In this document: piece after piece, positions 1 through 8,509 of the stretch
Layout of the letters: each line of letters opens with the position of its first letter
How positions within the stretch are numbered: the stretch's first letter is position 1
Assembly: GCA_001931905.2 (NCBI GenBank)
Contig: MSJI02000394.1
Location: forward strand, 1 to 24,114
DNA: 24,114 bases
Direction: 5' to 3'
Origin: Cladosporium sp. IMV 00045
Taxonomy: Eukaryota; Ascomycota; Dothideomycetes; Cladosporiales; Cladosporiaceae
The notes under the pieces: model-generated
Seen by the model: the letters and a program-made list of their open reading frames with translations, nothing else
Told to the model about the DNA's origin: nothing
Databases searched by the model: none
Program-made: the position numbers and the translations under genes

Positions 1-226
1 CGCCTATTGTTCCCTCACTTTCACATGCCTGCGCGCAGTTGGAAGCCGCTACAGATGATGTGAAGTGAATTGACAAGCAGACCGCACCCTGTTTGATCTG
101 GCGCAATGGGCAACATTTCCTTGTTAACCTGATCAAACTGAAGCGCGACTGGGCCATGTGCGAAGCGTAATCCATGTGAGACAGCATCATCTACAGCAAC
201 AAGCGACATTCGACCCATCAATCACC

Positions 227-1725
227 ATGAATCTGCCTCTCTCCGACCCGGTTCTCCTGGCTCAGGACATTCCCGAGATCTTGACTGCTCGCCTGCGACC
301 TTCCGGACAAGCTGTCTGCATTCGATTCTCTCACCGCGGTGATCTTCTGGCAGCTGGTACAGCTAAGGGCACCATCGCCATATTCGACCTCGAGACCAAT
401 GGCGTCGCGCGCAAATTGAAGGGCCACACGACAGGTCGCACAGTACAGTCGCTGTCATGGGAGAAGAGCGGGAGATACTTGCTGAGCAGTAGTATCGACT
501 GGAAAGTCATCCTCTGGGATCTCAAAGATGGAAGCCGAGTACGGACAGTCAACATGGGCGCGCCTGTGTACATCGCCGACCTACACCCGAAAGATCACTT
601 CAAATGCGTCGCCGCTCTGTACGAGTACAGGCCAGCAGTTGCAGAATTCCTGGACAAGAAGTTTCGACAGCTACCACTGCCCAATTTGCCTAAGCGCGCG
701 CCGCACGAACAAGAAGCGAATGAGAAGGCTGATGCTAAGCACTTCACCACTGTCGCTGCTTTCACAGCTACTGGAAGTCATGTCATCACCGGCACGACAA
801 AAGGATGGCTCAACATCATCAACACAGAAACAAGAGAGACTGTGTACAGCACGCGACTATGCTCAAAGCCCATCCTTTTGATCCGCCTGAGTAGCTCCGG
901 ACGAGACCTGCTGGTGAATGCTTCAGACACAATCATTCGCACGATCAAGCTTCCTGATTTCTCTGATCCGAATCTCCAACCTGATAGCATCAATCTGGAA
1001 GTTGAGCACAAGTTTCAGGACGTCGTCAACAGATTGAGCTGGAACCACGTTGCTTTCAGCAGCAATGCTGATTACGTTATGGCTTCGACCCTTATGAACC
1101 ACGACATTTACATCTGGGAACGAGGACTTGGCTCACTCGTGAAGATTCTCGAAGGGCCAAAAGAGGAGCTGGGTGCAGTAGAGGTAGGCGACACCACATC
1201 TCCAAAACCAGGACTCAAGTACTAACAACACACCAGTGGCACCCGACCCGCCCCTTCGTAGCAGCAACCGGCGTCGAAAGTGGCCGCATATACATTTGGT
1301 CCATCCATACACCACAGCGCTGGTCCGCTCTCGCGCCCGACTTTCTGGAAGTCGAAGAAAACGTCGAATACATCGAGCAAGAGGACGAATTTGATATCCA
1401 CCCCCTTGACGAACTCCAAAAACGCCGCCTCGACCAAGAAGATGAAGAAGTCGATGTCCTCACCGTCGATCCCATGCAGCTCGAAAGAGAAGGCGGCGCG
1501 AACATCGCTGGACGTGATGGTATCTTTAGAATGCCGGTGCTTTTGGGCGTCGACGAAAGCGATAGCGAGGATGAAATGGTTGCCATTGGAGCTGGTCAAT
1601 TTAGAAGGAAGAGCACTGCGAGAGAGGAGAGCGAGCTTCTGGAAGGCGACGATATGGATAATGCTGACTCGGCGTCCGCGGATGGCAATGTTCAAGCGGG
1701 ATCAAAGCGTCGGCGCAGAGAGTGA
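227..1725 (+). CDS. swd1: COMPASS subunit Swd1 (RbBP5 homologue), WD40 protein
   Basis: Predicted 481-residue WD40 protein of the Set1/COMPASS complex, which methylates histone H3 lysine 4 in the nucleus. Exons are 227-1183 and 1237-1725. The 53-bp intron starts GTAGGC, carries TACTAAC at 1220-1226 and ends CAG; splicing restores the frame as ..LGAVE|WHPTRPF... WD-type blades are visible (SWEKSGRYLLSSSIDWKVIL, ending WDL, near residues 75-97; YVMASTLMNHDIYIW near 285-299; FVAATGVESGRIYIW just after the intron). The block after the last blade (WSALAPDF, then ENVEYIEQEDEFDIHP) is the Swd1/RbBP5 signature. The tail is acidic with a terminal KRRRR cluster, probably a nuclear signal. ATG 227 lies in a good context (CACC before ATG); an upstream GTG at 158 only lengthens the frame. 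Family assignment is firm; the function is known from homologues. Confidence 0.92.
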
Positions 1726-2336
1726 GAACATGAATGCGTCGCGGCGAAAACATGGCACTGATGGCACCGAAGCCCTTCTGCCTTTGCCACAGGTTATGGC
1801 GACGAATGCCCAGCCGTGCAAGACTGACATGAGGAGCCTGGTGGATTCTTCGCCCGCGAGAAACTCCCACCACGTGCGGATACGGCTGGACCGCTCGAAA
1901 GCCTCAGTCCTGCTATTACTACATTGCATTGGGGCTGCAGCACATACGAACGAGGGATTTTAATGAAGAGGGTCTTATACCAGCGCTGCAATTGAGGACT
2001 AGGCGGCGGGCGACAAGCAGGCCGTAGAAGCTGCTCCAATAACACATTTCGGAGCAGGCAGAACGCTCAATCATCCAGAAAGATGCGCTCGAGGCCAAAT
2101 CGCCAAGGGAATAAGCTCGGTTGCACACTCGTCCATGAGGGTACCAGATTACAGGAGCTGACAGGGCGAATCGAAGGAATATTCCGATCCACGGTGCGCT
2201 TTTGAGCACCACAAAATGTGTACGATTAAGTAATCGAATTTCAATCAAAGATAATCACACATTCGCAAGAGTGAGAGTATCGCCATCTCATGTTAAGAAT
2301 ATACTCGTGGCCTCATATCTAATCAAGTGTTCGGCT
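1726..2336. other. Intergenic region between convergent swd1 and npr2
   Basis: This 611-bp stretch separates two 3' ends. It has no frame with convincing protein composition and no structural RNA that I can recognise. A CACGTG palindrome lies at 1871-1876, but no promoter is expected here. The part from about 2200 is richer in A and T and probably holds the polyadenylation regions of both genes. Confidence 0.6.
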
Positions 2337-3869
2337 CTACTTACAGAAAACAATCACCTCCCCAAACCACCCACTCCTAATCTTCTCCATCACCTTCTTC
2401 TCCTCCATCCCCATCTCAAAACAAACATTATCCAAACACGTCTTCCCATCCAAATGCCTCCCCAAAATCGCCCTCTCCTCCCTCTCCTTCCCCTCCTCCG
2501 TCTCCAACCTCGCCTGCAACTCCCCCACCCCGTCAGCAGCAGGCGGCGTGGCCCAACCCGACGAGAGCGCTGCTTTCCGCCACGCCTTGTCCAAATCCGT
2601 GCCGGCCTGCTGCTGCGCCACGGCGGGCGTGGAAGGCAACTCGGGCGGATCGAGCGCGAGTGCGAATTTGTGCATGCGTCGGAGAAAGCCTCTGATCACG
2701 CCGAAGGTGATGAAGCGGCGGATGTCGATGTTGGCTAGCAGATCTTGGTGCGCGAGGCAGAAGTCTGCGACGGAGAGGCCGGGTTTGAGAACGCTGTAGA
2801 GGTCGATGAGAGTTGTTCTGTCGGGGATTGGGGGTGTGGATGAGAGGACGTCTTTGGCGAGGATGCTGGCGAATATGCTTTCTTTGGGGTCGATGGCGAT
2901 GTAGGATCTGCATTCGTCGACTGATTGTAGGTCATTGACGAAAAACGTGAATTCCCCAGTCAGAGCGTAGATAGCCTGGAAGTGGAAGATGTCCAGGACA
3001 ATTGCGCGGCGGTGTGCAACGAGCTCACGGACGGCTTTCTTGACGAGCTTCAAGTCTACGTCGGCAAGGCGAGCGATCCGCTTGACATGGTTGATACCGT
3101 CAATATATGGATGTGTTTGCTCGAGGACCAAGTCCCACGTCCAGCTCGCCGGGTCTGGGAGCTCGCGTACAATGAGTGGTACATCCCAAGCCTTGACCTT
3201 CGTTGGCCTCGCGATCTCGCGCTCCATACGCCTTTCCAGTCTCAAATTCAAGACCTGCGTCGACGAGACCCTCACACAGCACTCGCCAAAGGCATTTATT
3301 TGTTCAAAGATTTCCTTCAAGATCCATCTGACAACCAAGAAGTCACCCTCCCCATCTTGTGGAGGAGCCTCACCTCGCTCTACCGCCTCGTCTACAACCC
3401 TTTCCTCCCCTCTTAGGACTCCACCTGTACCCTCAGCTTCCAGTGCCCTCATGAATGCCGCCGTCTTTCTGACTATGCGCTGCCAGCCCTCGACATCCTC
3501 CTCTTGCTCGTCCAATACAAAGCAGACATTACATACGAAGCGGTTTCGCTCGTACCCTTCACCCTCGATGCTGATCGGGAACCCTAGTACTCTTTGTCCC
3601 TCGGCGCAGATAGCAAGAGGCCGGTTGGAGAGTTCATGCGGTGGGATCAGGTAGGCGGAAAGAGACGAGAAAGGCACGAGGGCAGGAGTCGTTGTGGTTG
3701 TCAGGCTGGGTATATGCGTGGCGGACGAGATAGTGCTTGTGTTCACGGCAACAGCGGCACTTTCAGATGAGGACGAGGATGCGCGTGACACACTTCCTTC
3801 GGGGACCTGGTGCAGCACATCAGGCCCGCGCTCGGGGTGGAAGCGGGCGTAGAAGATGGATTTGAGCAT
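2337..3869 (-). CDS. npr2: Nitrogen permease regulator 2 (SEACIT/GATOR1 subunit)
   Basis: Intronless gene for a 510-residue Npr2 family protein. Npr2 and Npr3 with Iml1/Depdc5 form SEACIT/GATOR1 at the vacuole, the GTPase-activating complex that turns down TORC1 during nitrogen starvation. The N-terminus has the family opening (IFYARFHPERGPDVLHQVP, residues 5-23), followed by a Ser/Thr-rich insertion of about 45 residues that looks like a lineage-specific loop in the longin-type domain. The core block NRFVCNVCFVLDE lies near residue 110. A WDLVLEQTHPYIDGINHVKR segment near 250, followed by a VLDIFHFQAIYA stretch, is the conserved second half, and the extreme C-terminus (LDNVCFEMGMEEKKVMEKI) is the winged-helix-like end. 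The length fits fungal Npr2. The ATG at 3869-3867 gives the expected N-terminus. Divergent from the HET gene, convergent with swd1. Confidence 0.92.
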   Translation of the reverse strand: MLKSIFYARFHPERGPDVLHQVPEGSVSRASSSSSESAAVAVNTSTISSATHIPSLTTTTTPALVPFSSLSAYLIPPHELSNRPLAICAEGQRVLGFPISIEGEGYERNRFVCNVCFVLDEQEEDVEGWQRIVRKTAAFMRALEAEGTGGVLRGEERVVDEAVERGEAPPQDGEGDFLVVRWILKEIFEQINAFGECCVRVSSTQVLNLRLERRMEREIARPTKVKAWDVPLIVRELPDPASWTWDLVLEQTHPYIDGINHVKRIARLADVDLKLVKKAVRELVAHRRAIVLDIFHFQAIYALTGEFTFFVNDLQSVDECRSYIAIDPKESIFASILAKDVLSSTPPIPDRTTLIDLYSVLKPGLSVADFCLAHQDLLANIDIRRFITFGVIRGFLRRMHKFALALDPPELPSTPAVAQQQAGTDLDKAWRKAALSSGWATPPAADGVGELQARLETEEGKEREERAILGRHLDGKTCLDNVCFEMGMEEKKVMEKIRSGWFGEVIVFCK

Positions 3870-4439
3870 TGTGCTCGGATTTATTGGTCTTTTCGTAAAT
3901 TAGGATCCAAGAGACCTTCACAAAGGATCCCTTGGGGTGGGAGGCTGTTTACATGGCCGTTGCTGTGGTTGAGGTAACCATGGTGTGGATAAGTGGTGTA
4001 TGAAGTCCATGTTGTTTGGAGGTGAACTCGGTGGGCCTTGGACGCGCTGCCGTTGGCCGCTTTGGCTTGGCCATATACAACAGATCGATCATTGATACTT
4101 CAACTTTGCATGAACTTCTAGTGATTGACCTGAGACCAAGTTTCGAGCCTATGAAAATGGGCACCAACCAAGAGTTTTCGGTAAATCGCTCGACAGTGAG
4201 ATTGGCCGCGTCAGAAACGTCGTACGAGACCAGCTGAGCTACATGCGCGACAAGGTGGCTTATTAGGCTGCAGGGCAACATGGGCATCAGGCTGAAATGC
4301 AAGACTGTCATATCATATCTTAAGCCATGTTCGCAATCCATGACGAGAACCGATTCACAATCACCAGCATTCGACAGGGACTCCCTCAGCACGTCAGCCT
4401 TTGAACAGCCACCACTCAGCGATCGCGGCAACCACACAG
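3870..4439. promoter_or_regulatory. Divergent upstream region of npr2 and the HET gene
   Basis: This 570-bp stretch separates two divergent starts and must hold both promoters. I see no clear TATA box or repeated operator. A long antisense frame overlapping the HET start (3949-4533) lacks protein-like composition and is not called. Confidence 0.5.
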
Positions 4440-6710
4440 ATGAAGACCAAAGCGCGAAACAACACAGCAGTAGCTCCCTCCGTTGAAGATCGGCAGGCAG
4501 AATCATCACCGGAAAATGACACCACACCATCAAGCCCGAGCGGCTCTACCGACGTCTATTGTGATGAGGAATCCCTGGCCAACTTTCCAGAAGATCAGTG
4601 TCACTACCTCCAAACTCTGAGGTCGCGTCAACTCAATACGAGCGATAAGGCTGACTACTTCCTGCTGGAACATATCATCTCGGGGCATTCTTTCGCGTGC
4701 GAGCCCATACCGGTTTCCGAACTCGATGTCACGTTGGAATGCCCACTCAGAGAAGAGGTACCTTTTCGATACGACAAAAGCCTCATTCCCACCAGTCTCC
4801 GGGAGCCCCTACTCAGTCACTGTCACATACGTTTAATAGAGGTATGCGCCGAAGCAGCAGACGAGCATGCATGCGGCAGCGTCGTTGACGAATCTACTCT
4901 TTGCTGTCGGACCTATCAGGCTTGTCTTGACGATCTCACAACGGACGGCCAGCCCATGTTCGCCGCTTTATCTTATGTCTGTGGGGACCAAACCCCCGTT
5001 GAGCACATTTCCTGCGAATCCGAGGTCGTCGGTATCTCGCACAACGTCTACCAAGCACTCTCTGCCTTGCGCTTTGGGGATCGGCCACGACTGATCTGGG
5101 TGGACTGTTTGTGCATTGATCAGAACAATGAGATCGAGAGGAATCGCCAAGTGGGATTGTTACACAAAATCTATGCACAAGCTCACGTTGTGTCTTGGCT
5201 AGGCAACGGCAATAATGCGGACATCCAATCTCTATCCTTCTACCTTCATCTTGTTGCCCGTTTATGGACGAGGATGGTGCGGAAGCCCGAACACAAGGAC
5301 AAATGCCGATACGAGATCCTCGCATCCGCGGCGGTGGTAGAGTTGAAGTCATATATTCACAACCACGGCCATGAAAGTTTCCAAACGTTTACACGGGATA
5401 TGCACTCACAGGTCTTCGAAGCAGAATATTTTTCGCGCTTGTGGACAATCCAGGAGATCATACTCGCAAAGACTAATACGTGTCAACTCGGAACAGCGAT
5501 CATCCCTCTGGCTGTCGTCAACGCTGCTACACAAGTTATTCAATATTGGAGAGATATATTGCCATCATTGAATCCTCGTCAGCGCTTCCTTTTGGGAACC
5601 ACGGATGCTCTCAACTTGTACCTCGAGCCAGCGATACACAGGAAATGGAGGTTGCGTGATCTGAAAAGTGACATGAACACTGTTATGCAAACATCTTGGA
5701 AGAAGTGCCCAGATCCTAGGGATCACGTATACGGCCTGACCTCCCTCTTTCGCAACCCCGATGAGTACCCTGTCGACTATTCCCTCTCTGTACCAGAAGT
5801 GTTCGCAGATTTTGTGGCCCACTGCTTGCGCCAAGGGGGTCTTGATGCTATTACCATTCACCGTCCCACCGTTATCAGCCGCCTCCTTCTGAGTCTCGGT
5901 TTCCGCTCGGACGTACCTTCCTGGTGCACCGACGTAATGCAAGCAAGGAGATACGTGTGTCGGCAATTGAAAGACCTACAATATTCGCACCCAAAATTAG
6001 GCTGGCATGCGTCAAATTCCTGTGTTTCCTCTTTTGCTAGGCTGTCTAGATCGACCATCGTTCTGCGAGGCATTGCCGTATCCAGAGTTCGAGCCTGTAG
6101 CGACATTTTGGAATTCGTTCCCGGAAAGCTTGCCATCTGGTTTCCAGAGAGTAAGGGCGCCAGTACATGGTCGAATCTATTGGATTACCCTTTGGACGCG
6201 AGTCGCAAGGTGATGCTGATCGATCTGATGAAGCAAGTCCTATTTCCTGACAGCACTGACCTCTATTCACCGAAACCTCAGTGCTCGGAAGAGATGCACT
6301 CTTTGATGGCTCAAGTAAACCCCAGTGACTACCTACGGGATCTTTACTTACCAATCTACTTGGCCAGAGTTGACCCCGAGCTTTTCACAATAGCTGGGAT
6401 TGAAATTGACCTACGGATACCGCGGAGAGACTATGGAGCAATCATAGATGCTGTTTCACAGAGCCTACACTTTCAAAGTCTTGGAACACGGTCTTTCGCC
6501 ACCGAGGACAACCAACTGGGTAGTAGTGTGCCAGAAACACAGGTTGGCGACCTTCTCTGCATCATCTATGGTGCTTCTTTCCCTCAGATCCTTCGCGCAG
6601 TTGAGGGGACTGGAAATTACCTTTTGATTGGCGAATGCCACGTGCCTGGGCTCATGTACGGCGAAGGTTTGGAGTTGGGGTTGCCGGAGCAGGAGTTCAC
6701 TGTAATTTAG
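4440..6710 (+). CDS. HET-domain (heterokaryon incompatibility) protein
   Basis: Single-exon gene for a 756-residue protein with an N-terminal/central HET domain (PF06985). HET proteins act in non-self recognition during hyphal fusion, where activation leads to growth arrest or death; many fungal copies have unknown partners. Visible motifs: FAALSYVCGD at about residue 174, LIWVDCLCIDQNN about 45 residues later, ERNRQVGLLHKIYAQAHVV then WLG, and the closing signature RLWTIQEIILA near residue 333. The C-terminal half has no recognised domain; it ends with the usual HET-protein pattern (GDLLCIIYGASFPQILR, LIGECHVPGLMYGEGLE). No NACHT, ankyrin or WD repeats are attached. The frame is open 13 codons further upstream from a TTG (4401), but the first ATG is 4440. 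The partner or trigger cannot be read from sequence. Neighbours give no incompatibility partner. Confidence 0.92.
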   Translation: MKTKARNNTAVAPSVEDRQAESSPENDTTPSSPSGSTDVYCDEESLANFPEDQCHYLQTLRSRQLNTSDKADYFLLEHIISGHSFACEPIPVSELDVTLECPLREEVPFRYDKSLIPTSLREPLLSHCHIRLIEVCAEAADEHACGSVVDESTLCCRTYQACLDDLTTDGQPMFAALSYVCGDQTPVEHISCESEVVGISHNVYQALSALRFGDRPRLIWVDCLCIDQNNEIERNRQVGLLHKIYAQAHVVSWLGNGNNADIQSLSFYLHLVARLWTRMVRKPEHKDKCRYEILASAAVVELKSYIHNHGHESFQTFTRDMHSQVFEAEYFSRLWTIQEIILAKTNTCQLGTAIIPLAVVNAATQVIQYWRDILPSLNPRQRFLLGTTDALNLYLEPAIHRKWRLRDLKSDMNTVMQTSWKKCPDPRDHVYGLTSLFRNPDEYPVDYSLSVPEVFADFVAHCLRQGGLDAITIHRPTVISRLLLSLGFRSDVPSWCTDVMQARRYVCRQLKDLQYSHPKLGWHASNSCVSSFARLSRSTIVLRGIAVSRVRACSDILEFVPGKLAIWFPESKGASTWSNLLDYPLDASRKVMLIDLMKQVLFPDSTDLYSPKPQCSEEMHSLMAQVNPSDYLRDLYLPIYLARVDPELFTIAGIEIDLRIPRRDYGAIIDAVSQSLHFQSLGTRSFATEDNQLGSSVPETQVGDLLCIIYGASFPQILRAVEGTGNYLLIGECHVPGLMYGEGLELGLPEQEFTVI

Positions 6711-7060
6711 CGATCGTCTTCAATGTTATGTTGCTTGATCTCTGTAACTAACGAATTTATGACCTTTCAGTGTTTCACGCATCTATTTGAATTCATGTCA
6801 ATTGTTGGACATTTTCAAAGATACGAGAGGTATATGTTGGTTGAAAAATCGCATAAACAAGTCTATCGTTGATTAACCAGATCTCGAAAGATCTCAAACC
6901 CTATACCGAAGCGCCAAATATGCATATATATACCCAGCAGATCCAAGGAGTGTCGTGAACCAAACAAATCCCAAATAACCAATCGTATGTACATGAGTCA
7001 TATCAAAATGAAATCATCCAAACTCCTCAAAATCGTCCATCATGTGCATTAAGAAACCCT
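6711..7060. other. Short AT-rich spacer between convergent genes
   Basis: This 350-bp spacer holds the 3' ends of the HET gene and the secreted wall protein gene. It is AT-rich, with TATATATA near 6923-6932 and ATAAAC near 6850, consistent with two facing polyadenylation regions. No gene is seen. Confidence 0.6.
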
Positions 7061-8509
7061 TCACCAGTCGTGAGAGCGGTACTTCGAAGGCCAGCTCCAC
7101 TCAGACTTGTCGTCGTGCTCCGGCCACGCGGAACCGGAGGGCTGAGGATAGCTGCCGGTAGGCTTGATCTCGCCGCCAGTTGGCTTGACATGGCCGCCGG
7201 TCGGCTTGATGTGGCCTCCAGTGGGAGCGGGCTTGGTGTGGTCGCCACTGCCAGTGCCGGTTGGGAAGGGCGGGTGAGTGTGGTCCTTGGTGCCGGTGGG
7301 GTAGGGAGGGAGGGAGCCGGTCTTGGTGTCAGTTGGCTTGGTGGGTGGGGTGTTAGTGGCAGTGTAGGTGACGCAAATCGTGGTGGTCTGGCCGTTGCCC
7401 AAGGTGATGGTAGCAGTCTCGGTAACTTGGGGGCCGGAGCCGGGGCCAGAGTCAGAGCCGGAAGTAGGAGCTGGCGGCATGCTGGCGTAGATTGTCTCGG
7501 TGACGGTCACGGCAGGCGGGCAAGTCTTTTCAACTGGAGAAACGGGAGTGCTCTCAGCGGGCTGGGCCGGGTTCACAAGTGTGCTCTGAGCCGGGACGCC
7601 AGTGATGGCGTTTGTAACGGTTGAGATATAGCTCGTCAGCACGTGGGTGGTAGACAGCGAGGTGCTGTAGTAAGTCGTTCCTCCATGCGTGTAGACCGGG
7701 GAGCTGTGAGGCACGAAAGAGGTCTTGGTCAGAGTCACTGGGAAAGTGCTGGTCGAGTAGATCACTGAGGTAGTGGTGCCGGGAATGATGGTGGTCGTGG
7801 ACTCAGCTGGAGTGCAACCGTGCTTGCAAGAAGTGATTGTCACGACGCTTGTTGTCAGAGTGGTCACAGTCTCAGTGCCGCTAGTGTAGGTGACCGGGCA
7901 GGTCGTCAGAGTAGTGTAGGTCGTGGCGGTCTCCGTGGTAGTGTGGTTCTTAGGCGGCGTCGGGTGGCCAGTAGGGTGGGGCTTTCTGCCAGTTGGGTGC
8001 ACAGCTCCAGTCGGGTGAGGAGGTTTACCGCCGGATGGTTCATGGTGAGGAGGCTTTCCACCTGATGGATAAGAGTGAGGCAGCTTGCTGTGAGAATCGC
8101 TGTGCGGCGCAGTAGGGTAGACCGGTGGCTTACTCCAGCTTGAGCTTGAGCTGGTCAAAGAAGAGGATGAAGACCAAGTCGAGTGAGTGTAACCGCCGGT
8201 TGGGTACACGGGCGCACTCAAAGACGAGCTGTCAGTGTATCCGCCAGTTGGGTACACGGGTACACTCAAAGACGAGCTGTCAGTGTAGCTACCAGTTGGA
8301 TACACTGGCACACTCAAAGAAGAGCTGCTGCTGCTCAAGGTTGAGGAGGTCGGGTAGGGCACCGGTGTGGATGAAGTCGAGGCCACAGAGCTTGAACCAG
8401 TGCCCCAAGCGTATGGAGGCGGATGCTCGTAGCCGGCTGGCTCGCCATATCCACCCGGAAGTGCGGAGGCACCTCCAACAGCTGCAATGAATGCCAGAGC
8501 GCGGATCAT
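7061..8509 (-). CDS. Secreted Ser/Thr/Pro-rich cell-wall-type protein with tandem repeats
   Basis: Intronless gene for a 482-residue protein. It starts with a short signal peptide (MIRALAFIAAVGGASA, cleavage likely after SALP or just before it). The mature protein is Ser/Thr/Pro-rich throughout and probably heavily O-mannosylated. Order of segments: three 16-residue repeats of the type SSSLSVPVYPTGGYTD (about residues 62-109); a Ser run; a His/Pro/Gly/Lys-rich part with HPTGRKPHPTGHPTPPK; a Thr-rich middle with cysteines (TTCPVTYTSGTETVTTLTT, then VVTITSCKHGC); a VTVTETIYA segment; and short KPTGGH repeats near the end. This looks like a fungal wall or adhesion-type surface protein. The C-terminus (SEWSWPSKYRSHDW) is hydrophilic, with no GPI-anchor tail, so attachment, if any, must be by another route. 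ATG at 8509 gives the signal peptide, supporting the start. Function is inferred from composition only. Confidence 0.85.
   Translation of the reverse strand: MIRALAFIAAVGGASALPGGYGEPAGYEHPPPYAWGTGSSSVASTSSTPVPYPTSSTLSSSSSSLSVPVYPTGSYTDSSSLSVPVYPTGGYTDSSSLSAPVYPTGGYTHSTWSSSSSLTSSSSSWSKPPVYPTAPHSDSHSKLPHSYPSGGKPPHHEPSGGKPPHPTGAVHPTGRKPHPTGHPTPPKNHTTTETATTYTTLTTCPVTYTSGTETVTTLTTSVVTITSCKHGCTPAESTTTIIPGTTTSVIYSTSTFPVTLTKTSFVPHSSPVYTHGGTTYYSTSLSTTHVLTSYISTVTNAITGVPAQSTLVNPAQPAESTPVSPVEKTCPPAVTVTETIYASMPPAPTSGSDSGPGSGPQVTETATITLGNGQTTTICVTYTATNTPPTKPTDTKTGSLPPYPTGTKDHTHPPFPTGTGSGDHTKPAPTGGHIKPTGGHVKPTGGEIKPTGSYPQPSGSAWPEHDDKSEWSWPSKYRSHDW
7151..7213 (-). repeat. Three 21-bp tandem units encoding KPTGGHx
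   Basis: Units at 7151-7171, 7172-7192 and 7193-7213 keep the reading frame of the secreted protein and encode a seven-residue KPTGG(H/E)(I/V) repeat near its C-terminus. They differ at several positions, so the expansion is not very recent. Confidence 0.85.
8183..8326 (-). repeat. Three 48-bp tandem units in the wall protein gene
   Basis: Units at 8183-8230, 8231-8278 and 8279-8326 are in frame and encode a 16-residue repeat (SSSLSxPVYPTGxYT plus D or H). The first two units are nearly identical (about 6-7 differences), the third is more diverged. In-frame minisatellites of this kind often change copy number between strains of fungi. Confidence 0.9.

Noticed and set aside
158..226. N-terminal extension of swd1 from GTG 158
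   Set aside because: It is not an ATG; ATG 227 has a better context and begins the conserved protein.
4401..4439. HET protein start at 4401
   Set aside because: The codon is TTG; the first ATG in frame is 4440.
3949..4533. 194-codon minus-strand frame upstream of and overlapping the HET gene
   Set aside because: It overlaps the HET start, has Ser/Leu/Cys-rich shadow composition and no domain; the HET frame explains its right end.
7070..8490. Plus-strand frames opposite the secreted wall protein gene
   Set aside because: They are shadows of the repetitive minus-strand gene and have no start or domain support.
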